Assembly (NCBI RefSeq): GCF_020907985.1
Contig: NZ_JAJJPA010000015.1
Span: forward strand, 62,001 to 126,000
DNA from: Kitasatospora humi
Lineage (GTDB): Bacteria; Actinomycetota; Actinomycetes; Streptomycetales; Streptomycetaceae
DNA length: 64,000 nt
Direction: 5' to 3'
Shown piece after piece: positions 58,353-64,000 of this stretch. The notes under the pieces are model-generated. The model did not search any database. It had not been told where the DNA came from and saw only the letters and a list, made by a program, of their open reading frames with translations. Position numbers and translations under genes: made by a program. Every line of letters begins with the position of its first letter. Positions within the stretch are counted from its first letter, which is position 1.

Positions 58353-59738
58353 TCAGTCGTCCAGCAGGCTCTGCTCGTAGGCGATGCCCGGGCGCACCGG
58401 GTAGGCGGACTGCTCGGGGCCGGGCAGCACCGCGGTGACGGCCGTGGGCTCGGGCCGTTCGCCCCGGGTGCTCAGCCACAGGCGGCGGCAGGACACCACG
58501 GTGGCGGCGACCAGCAGCAGGTTGCGCGCGGTGATGGTGGCGACGCCCAGCGGGTGGCTGGTCACCGTGTCGCTGAAGTTCATCGGGAACTCCAGGGTGG
58601 TCAGCAGCGTGGTGATCAGGATCATCACGGCCACCGGGCGCTGGCTGGTGCCGCGCACGGTCAGGCAGACCGCGGCCAGGCCGACCAGCCACACCATGTA
58701 CTGCGGGCTGATCACCCGGCTGGTCGCGGTGAAGATCAGCAGGGCGGCGAGCGCCGCGTCATAGGTGGTGGACGCCTGCCAGCGGCGGGCCCGCAGCCGC
58801 CAGTAGAGCAGCCAGCCGAAGCCGACCAGGGTGCCGCCCAGGGCGACCTTGGAGATCACGCTGACCCAGGGGCCGACCATCTCCACCGAGCCGTAGTTCA
58901 TCAGCACCTGGCCGCCGTGCCAGCCGCCGAACAGCCGGGCGAAGTGGATGGGCAGGGCGCCCACCGACTCCACCTCGATCCCGCGGTCGGCCTGGAAGGT
59001 GAGGAACTGGAAGGCGCCGTTCATGCCGGCGGCGATCAGGAACGCCAGGGAGGAGAGCGCGGCCAGGGCGCCGGTCCAGGAACGGGTGGTGCGGCGACCG
59101 CGCGGGGTGCCGGCCAGCGCGATGAGCGGCCACAGCTTCAGCAGGCCGCCGAGGCCCAGCAGCATGCCGCCGAGCACCGGGCGGCGCAGCAGGACCAGCA
59201 GGCCGATCACCGCGATCGCGGTGACCAGGATGTCGTAGCGGTTGTAGACGGTGGGGCCCAGCAGCGGCACGCCGACCACCCACATCCAGGGGCCGGCCAG
59301 GCTGCGGCCGCGGCGGGCACCGGAGCGGACCAGCAGCACCATGGCCGCCGCGTCGAAGATGCCGCAGCACACCCAGAACGAGACCAGGTAGGACCACGGC
59401 AGCAGGCCCGGCAGCAGTATCACCAGGGCGGCGCCCGGCGGGTACTGCCAGGTCACGTCGTCCATCGGGAAGGTGCCGGTCTGCAGCACCTGGAACCAGC
59501 CGTGGTAGATCACCGAGATGTCGGTGGTCACGTCCAGGCCGATCTTGAGCACCCCGGTGATCATCAGCACCACCAAGGTCCTGCTGACCACCCAACCGGC
59601 GCTCACCGCCCAGAGTGCGCCCCGCGCCGGGGCCGGCGAGCTGACGCCGGTGGCGCCTTCAGCGGGCGGAGCGGTCAGTGCGACGGTGCTGCTGCCAACG
59701 CTGCCGGCCCGGTCGTCCGGGCCGTCCTCCGCCAACAC
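58353..59738 (-). CDS. GT87 (DUF2029) polyprenyl-phosphate-sugar-dependent membrane glycosyltransferase
   Basis: A 461-residue polytopic protein with many hydrophobic helices after a short cytoplasmic N-terminus. The first outer loop shows DISVIYHGWFQVLQTGTFPM and DVTWQYPPGAALVILLP, the GT87 pattern with acidic residues near the first helix. RRPVLGGMLLGLGGLLKLWP and RVISPQYMVWLVG are other conserved segments. Likely transfers mannose from polyprenyl-phosphate-mannose to a lipoglycan. Of two tandem GTG codons I use 59738, because GGGAG is then 7 bases away. It is divergent from the PimB-type gene, which supports a joint role in phosphatidylinositol mannoside-type glycolipids. Confidence 0.85.
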   Translation of the reverse strand: MLAEDGPDDRAGSVGSSTVALTAPPAEGATGVSSPAPARGALWAVSAGWVVSRTLVVLMITGVLKIGLDVTTDISVIYHGWFQVLQTGTFPMDDVTWQYPPGAALVILLPGLLPWSYLVSFWVCCGIFDAAAMVLLVRSGARRGRSLAGPWMWVVGVPLLGPTVYNRYDILVTAIAVIGLLVLLRRPVLGGMLLGLGGLLKLWPLIALAGTPRGRRTTRSWTGALAALSSLAFLIAAGMNGAFQFLTFQADRGIEVESVGALPIHFARLFGGWHGGQVLMNYGSVEMVGPWVSVISKVALGGTLVGFGWLLYWRLRARRWQASTTYDAALAALLIFTATSRVISPQYMVWLVGLAAVCLTVRGTSQRPVAVMILITTLLTTLEFPMNFSDTVTSHPLGVATITARNLLLVAATVVSCRRLWLSTRGERPEPTAVTAVLPGPEQSAYPVRPGIAYEQSLLDD

Positions 59739-59952
59739 CACTGAGCTCCCTCGTTCATCTCGCCATGCGTCCGCACCGGACCGGTCGGGCGCCGACCGGT
59801 CGTACGCCTGTCCGTACGCCTGTCGCCCTGCCCGTCCTCTTCGTCTGTCCACCGGTTAGGACTGGCCCGGCAGGAAAACGGTTGCGGCCTGCCCGTCCGT
59901 TCCCGCCGAGACGGCATGGTGACCTATCGTACGGACCGGTGGGGGGAGAACC

Positions 59953-61140
59953 ATGCACCCCCCGACCGTGCGAGGCGTGGCCAGTATGCCGAAAACCCTC
60001 ATCGTCACCAACGACTTTCCCCCGCGCCCAGGCGGAATCCAGCGCTTCGTCCACAGCATGGCGGTGCGCCTGCCGGTCGGGGAGATTGTGGTGTATGCCT
60101 CATCCTGGCGGGGCGCGGGCGACGCTCCCGATCGAGTGACCGAGCGGTTCGACGCGCAGCAGCCCTTTCAGGTGATCCGGGACCGCGCCACGGTGCTGCT
60201 GCCGACCCCGCGGACGACCCGGCGGGCGGCGCAGATCCTGCGGGCCGAGGGGTGCGACTCGGTCTGGTTCGGCGCGGCCGCCCCGCTCGGCCTGATGGCC
60301 CCCGCGCTGCGCCGGGCCGGCGCCCGGCGACTGGTCGGCATGACGCACGGTCATGAGGCGGCCTGGGCACAGCTGCCCGGCTCCCGGCAGATGCTGCGGC
60401 GGGTCGCCGAAGGCACCGACACGCTGACCTACCTGGGGGAGTACACCCGGGTGCGGATCGCCGACGCGGTCGGGCCCGGCCCGGCGGCGCGGATGGCGCG
60501 GCTGCCACCGGGGGTGGACGAGCGGGTCTTCCACCCCGGCTCGGGGGGCGAGGCGGTGCGGGCCGGGCTCGGGCTGGCGGACCGGCCGGTGGTGGTCTGC
60601 GTCTCCAGGCTGGTGCGGCGCAAGGGGCAGGACACGCTGATCGCCGCACTGCCGCGGATCCTGGCGGCGGAACCGGACACGGTGCTGCTGGTCGTCGGGG
60701 GCGGGCCCTGCCTGCCGCGGCTGCGCAGGCTCGCCGCGTCGCTCGGGGTGGCCGGCTCGGTGGTGTTCACCGGGGAGGTGCCGTGGCCGGACCTGCCGGC
60801 GCACTACGGGGCCGGGGACGTGTTCGCGATGCCGTGCCGGACCAGGCGGGGCGGGCTGGATGTGGAGGGGCTCGGCATGGTCTACCTGGAGGCCTCGGCC
60901 ACCGGGCTGCCGGTGATCGCCGGGGACTCCGGCGGGGCGCCGGACGCCGTGCGGGAGGGCGAGACCGGGTACGTGGTGCCGGGGCGGGCGCCGGGGGAGC
61001 TCGCCGACCGGGTGGTGACGCTGCTGCGGGAGCCCGCCCTGCGGCGCAAGCTCGGCGAGGCCGGGCGCGCCTGGGTGGAGGCGGAGTGGCGGTGGGAGCT
61101 GCTCGCGGGGCGGCTGCACGGGCTGCTGGGGGGCGACTGA
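59953..61140 (+). CDS. GT4 GDP-mannose-dependent mannosyltransferase, PimB' type
   Basis: A 395-residue GT-B fold enzyme. PKTLIVTNDFPPRPGGIQRF is the donor/acceptor loop typical of PimB' and MgtA relatives. The C-terminal domain has VVVCVSRLVRRKGQDTLIAA and the E-x7-E region DVEGLGMVYLEASATGLPVI for GDP-mannose. In corynebacteria and mycobacteria PimB' adds the second mannose to phosphatidylinositol mannoside (family knowledge). Here the product is inferred to be PIM2 or a related glycolipid. The ATG at 59953 follows GGGGGGAGAACC, a strong site; another ATG at 59986 starts the domain. Confidence 0.88.
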   Translation: MHPPTVRGVASMPKTLIVTNDFPPRPGGIQRFVHSMAVRLPVGEIVVYASSWRGAGDAPDRVTERFDAQQPFQVIRDRATVLLPTPRTTRRAAQILRAEGCDSVWFGAAAPLGLMAPALRRAGARRLVGMTHGHEAAWAQLPGSRQMLRRVAEGTDTLTYLGEYTRVRIADAVGPGPAARMARLPPGVDERVFHPGSGGEAVRAGLGLADRPVVVCVSRLVRRKGQDTLIAALPRILAAEPDTVLLVVGGGPCLPRLRRLAASLGVAGSVVFTGEVPWPDLPAHYGAGDVFAMPCRTRRGGLDVEGLGMVYLEASATGLPVIAGDSGGAPDAVREGETGYVVPGRAPGELADRVVTLLREPALRRKLGEAGRAWVEAEWRWELLAGRLHGLLGGD

Positions 61141-61294
61141 GCGCTTGGCCGGGTGCCCGCCCGGCGCGCACTCACCCGGCGCGCGCCCGCCCGCTAGAGC
61201 GAGCGCCCGTGCGGACGCCTCGCTCCAAGTGCGCACCCGGGCTGCTCCGGTGCGCTCCCGGGCTGCTCTCGGCGCGCTTCCGGTGCGGCGCGTC

Positions 61295-63088
61295 CTACTT
61301 CTGGTACAGCGCCTCGACCTCGGCCGCGAAGTCCTTCAGCACCACGTTGCGCTTCAGCTTCAGCGACGGCGTCAGATAGCCGTTCTCCTCGGAGAAGACG
61401 GTGTCCAGAACGCGGAACTTCTTCACCGCCTCGGCGTGCGAGACGGCCTTGTTGCCCTCGTCCACCGCCTCCTGGAGGGCGGCCAGCAGCTGCGGGTCCT
61501 CGCGCAGCTCGGCCACGGTGGCCGGCTGCCGGTCGTTCAGCTCCAGCCACTTGGGCAGGAACTCCTGGTCGACGGTGATCAGGCAGCCGATGAACGGCCG
61601 CCGGTCGCCGACCACCATCACCTCGCCGACCAGCGGGTGGGCCCGGATCCGGTCCTCGATCACGGCGGGGGCGACGTTCTTGCCGCCCGCGGTGATGATG
61701 ATCTCCTTCTTCCGACCGGTGATGGTCAGGTAGCCGTCGTCGTCGATGCTGCCCAGGTCACCGGTGGCGAACCAGCCGTCCTGCAGCGCCTCGGCGGTGG
61801 CGGTCGGGTTGTTCCAGTAACCGGTGAACACCTGCGGGCCCTTGAAGAGCACCTCGCCGTCCTCGGCGATCCGGCACGCCGAGCCGGGCACCGGCTGGCC
61901 GACCGTGCCGATCTTCGGCTTGTCGGCCGGGTTGAAGGCGGTGGCGGCGGCCGTCTCGGTCAGGCCGTAGCCCTCCAGCACCGTGAAGCCGATGCCCCGG
62001 TAGAAGTGGCCGAGCCGCTCGCCGAGCGGCGCGCCGCCGGAGATCGCGTGGGTGGCCCGGCCGCCGAGCGCGGCCCGCAGCTTGCTGTAGACCAGCTTGT
62101 CGAAGAGCGCGTGCTTCAGTCTGAGCACCAGGCCCGCGCCACCCTGGTCCTGCGCCCGGCTGTAGGCGATCGCCACGTCGGCGGCCTGGTCGAAGATCTT
62201 GCCCTTGCCCTCGGACTGGGCCTTGGCCCGCGCCGTGTTGAAGACCTTCTCGAAGACCCGCGGCACGCCCAGGATCAGCGTCGGCCGGAACGAGGCCAGC
62301 TCGGCGGTGACGTTCTTGATGTCGCTGACATGGCCGACCTTGGTGCCGGAGATCGCGGTGGCGATCGGGGCGATCCGGCCGAGCACGTGGGCCAGCGGCA
62401 GGAAGAGCAGCACCGAGGCGTCGCCCGGGACGAACAGCTCGGGCATCCGGGCCGTCACGTTGCCCAGCTCGTGCAGGAAGTTGCGGTGCGTCAGCTGACA
62501 GCCCTTCGGGCGCCCGGTGGTGCCCGAGGTGTAGACGATGGAGGCGATCGAGTCGGCGTTCAACGTCGCCCGGCGCTCGGTCACGGTGGCGTCGGGCACG
62601 TCGGTGCCCACCTCGGCCAGCTCCGCCAGCGCGGCGCGTTCGATCTGCCAGGTGTGCCGCAGCTGCGGCAGCCGGTCCCGGACCGACTCGACCACGGCCG
62701 CGTGCCCGTCGGTCTCGGTGATCACCGCGACCGCGCCGGAGTCGCCGAGGATCCACTGCACCTGCTCGGCCGAGGAGGTCTCGTAGACCGGCACGGTGAT
62801 CGCGCCGGCGCACCAGATGGCGAAGTCGAGCAGCGTCCACTCGTAGCGCGTCCGCGACATGATGGCGACCCGGTCGCCCGGCTCGATGCCGGAGGCGATC
62901 AGGCCCTTGGCCGCCCGGTGCACCTCGGTCAGGAACGCGGCCGCCGAGACGTCCTGCCAGCGGCCGTCCACCTTGCGGGCGAGCACCGCGTTCTGCGGGC
63001 TGCGCTCGGCGTTCTGGTGGATCAGGTCCGAGAGGTTGCCACCGCTCGGTACCTGGTAGAGGGCCGGAAGGCGGAACTCGTCGAGCAC
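61295..63088 (-). CDS. Long-chain fatty-acyl-CoA ligase (AMP-dependent)
   Basis: A 597-residue acyl-activating enzyme. The AMP-binding P-loop IVYTSGTTGRPKGCQLTHRN is intact. VLEGYGLTETAAATAFNP and the ATPase motif DGWFATGDLGSIDDDGYLTI, then GRKKEIIITAGGKNVAP, are all in order, with the catalytic lysine in the C-terminal LTPSLKLKRNVV. GTG start with GAGGAG 5 bases upstream. Chain length is not known. Convergent with the PimB-type gene; the 154 bases between hold short GC-rich repeats (GCGCTCCCGGGCTGCTC-like) but no clear terminator. Confidence 0.93.
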   Translation of the reverse strand: MLDEFRLPALYQVPSGGNLSDLIHQNAERSPQNAVLARKVDGRWQDVSAAAFLTEVHRAAKGLIASGIEPGDRVAIMSRTRYEWTLLDFAIWCAGAITVPVYETSSAEQVQWILGDSGAVAVITETDGHAAVVESVRDRLPQLRHTWQIERAALAELAEVGTDVPDATVTERRATLNADSIASIVYTSGTTGRPKGCQLTHRNFLHELGNVTARMPELFVPGDASVLLFLPLAHVLGRIAPIATAISGTKVGHVSDIKNVTAELASFRPTLILGVPRVFEKVFNTARAKAQSEGKGKIFDQAADVAIAYSRAQDQGGAGLVLRLKHALFDKLVYSKLRAALGGRATHAISGGAPLGERLGHFYRGIGFTVLEGYGLTETAAATAFNPADKPKIGTVGQPVPGSACRIAEDGEVLFKGPQVFTGYWNNPTATAEALQDGWFATGDLGSIDDDGYLTITGRKKEIIITAGGKNVAPAVIEDRIRAHPLVGEVMVVGDRRPFIGCLITVDQEFLPKWLELNDRQPATVAELREDPQLLAALQEAVDEGNKAVSHAEAVKKFRVLDTVFSEENGYLTPSLKLKRNVVLKDFAAEVEALYQK

Positions 63089-63415
63089 TGCTGCTCCTCG
63101 TCTGCGACGCTGCGGGACGGCAGGACGTTACTGCCCGGTAGTCGGATTCCGATAGGGGGTCAGACCGGGTGTTCGAAGTGTCACATCCGTGGACGAACCC
63201 TGACCGAACGCCGGCCGTTGCAATTTGCACGATACGGCAGCGTCCGGACGACCCCGGACGGCGGCGGCACCGCGGCCGCGGGCCGCCCACCAGTGGTGAC
63301 CGCCCGGTAACCCCCGCAGGCACGGGGGCCCGGGCCGCGCGCGATAGCCTTCGGGTGCATTGACCGGCACTGACGACCGGCCCGGGACACACGCGGGATA
63401 CACGGAGGCCCACCC
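63089..63415. other. Divergent intergenic region, acyl-CoA ligase / SRPBCC gene
   Basis: About 330 bases, less GC-rich near 63180-63240. It must hold two promoters. I see no convincing -35/-10 pair, RNA or gene in it. Confidence 0.4.
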
Positions 63416-63850
63416 ATGGCGGAACACACCAGGTCGAGCATCGTCATCGCGGCGACCCCGGCCGAGGTGATGGCGGTGATCGCCGATTTCGAGGCGTACC
63501 CCGCCTGGACGGGTGAGGTCAAGGAGGTCGAGGTGCTCGGCACCACCGAGCAGGGCCGCGCCGACCAGGTCCGGCTGCTGCTGGACGCCGGCGCGATCCG
63601 GGACGAGCACGTGCTCGCCTACACCTGGGACGACGAGCGCGAGGTCTCCTGGACCCTGGTGAAGAGCCAGATGCTGCGCTCCCTGGACGGCTCCTACACG
63701 CTGGCCCCGGTGGCCGGCGGCACCGAGGTGACCTACCAGCTCGCCGTGGACGTCAAGATCCCGATGCTCGGCATGATCAAGCGCAAGGCCGAGAAGGTGA
63801 TCATCGACCGCGCCCTGGCCGGTCTGAAGAAGCGAGTCGAGAACCCCTGA
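63416..63850 (+). CDS. SRPBCC (polyketide-cyclase/START-like) lipid-binding protein
   Basis: A 144-residue helix-grip protein: HTRSSIVIAATPAEVMAVIA, then DFEAYPAWTGEVKEVEVLG, LRSLDGSYTLAPVAGGTEVT and an ending helix LGMIKRKAEKVIIDRALAGL. The family binds hydrophobic ligands in a deep cavity; the ligand is unknown. It sits divergent from an acyl-CoA ligase, so a fatty-acyl or polyisoprenoid ligand is plausible (inference). Its TGA overlaps the ATG of the next gene (TGATG), so they form one operon. Confidence 0.9.
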   Translation: MAEHTRSSIVIAATPAEVMAVIADFEAYPAWTGEVKEVEVLGTTEQGRADQVRLLLDAGAIRDEHVLAYTWDDEREVSWTLVKSQMLRSLDGSYTLAPVAGGTEVTYQLAVDVKIPMLGMIKRKAEKVIIDRALAGLKKRVENP

Positions 63851-64000
63851 TGCCACGCCTGGTGCTGGTCACCGGCGACACCCCGGCGATCCCGGCGGTG
63901 GCCGCCGCGAGCGCCGTGCACGCCGCCGGCCGGGGCGCGCGCACCCTGCTGCTGGCCGCCGACGACCCGCACCGGCTGCTGGACGAGCAGTTCGGCACCC
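63850..64000 (+). CDS. ArsA-like ATPase family protein, N-terminal fragment, P-loop degenerate
   Basis: The gene starts at ATG 63850 and runs off the window. The 50 visible residues, MPRLVLVTGDTPAIPAVAAA and GRGARTLLLAADDPHRLLDE, follow the ArsA/GET3 layout: strand, glycine loop, helix, strand, acidic A' motif. However, the P-loop GKGGxGKT is replaced by GDTPAIPA, so ATP binding looks unlikely. Streptomycetes have such inactive ArsA-like proteins beside active ones. Identification from a fragment is tentative. Confidence 0.6.
   Translation, partial: MPRLVLVTGDTPAIPAVAAASAVHAAGRGARTLLLAADDPHRLLDEQFGT

Noticed and set aside
61141..61294. Short repeats between the PimB-type and acyl-CoA ligase genes as an insertion-sequence end or attachment site
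   Set aside because: The repeats (GCGCTCCCGGGCTGCTC-like) are imperfect, have no inverted partner and no integrase or tRNA nearby.

Overview
The window looks like core chromosome of a streptomycete (Streptomyces or Kitasatospora). The DNA is very GC-rich with codon third positions almost all G or C. Many starts are GTG. The gene order resembles the S. coelicolor stretch from glnA through lipA/lipB, E2/E3, pepA, nadA and the cta/qcr genes to a fatty-acyl-CoA ligase (recalled from general knowledge, not aligned). I see no rRNA, tRNA, CRISPR array, intact mobile element or biosynthetic gene cluster. One decayed transposase fragment lies near the left edge.

Left part (1-21 kb): the end of an S9-type peptidase, a transposase remnant, a GT87 membrane glycosyltransferase, and glnA with a textbook double GlnR box. 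These are followed by an RDD membrane protein and a DUF4191 protein sharing a very large terminator, then lipA and lipB (lipoate synthesis and transfer). Next come a GAF/PucR regulator, an NsdA-like TPR regulator, a FAD amine-oxidase-like enzyme and a TIGR01777 epimerase. The lipoate-using E2 (sucB/dlaT type) and E3 (lpdA) of the 2-oxoacid dehydrogenase complexes follow, then leucyl aminopeptidase. Lipoate supply and lipoate users therefore lie within 13 kb.

Middle (21-36.6 kb): cobU-cobT-cobS for the lower loop of cobalamin, a methyltransferase overlapping a DUF3043 gene, pspA-pspAA envelope stress genes, nadA, a quinone-reductase-like enzyme, an Lrp regulator beside a PLP decarboxylase, GNAT, erpA, a lipoprotein, a PfkB kinase, and a cysteine desulfurase fused to a TusA domain. 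Fe-S and sulfur-handling proteins (lipA, nadA, erpA, the NifS-TusA fusion) recur.

Respiration (37-46 kb): ctaC-ctaD-ctaF on the plus strand, and ctaE-qcrC-qcrA-qcrB on the minus strand, encode a cytochrome bcc-aa3 chain with a diheme cytochrome c. An L,D-transpeptidase and a GntR regulator, tail to tail, separate the two blocks.

Right part (46.6-64 kb): a degenerate receiver-domain protein, trpD, a SAM-IV riboswitch driving a class V aminotransferase/desulfurase, a stand-alone AsnC effector domain overlapping a rhomboid protease, and a zinc-ribbon protein beside a NYN nuclease. Three NlpC/P60 cell-wall hydrolases lie in a row, the middle one behind a c-di-AMP (ydaO) riboswitch. A gluzincin-like secreted peptidase, a second GT87 protein, a PimB-type mannosyltransferase, a long-chain acyl-CoA ligase, an SRPBCC protein and the start of an ArsA-like protein follow. 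The theme here is envelope remodelling and lipoglycan synthesis, with two metabolite-sensing RNAs.

The most rewarding spots for follow-up are a perfect 19-bp palindrome filling the spacer of the promoter upstream of the c-di-AMP riboswitch, the palindrome that contains the ctaE start codon, the NifS-TusA fusion, and two CTGA gene junctions that suggest CTG start codons.
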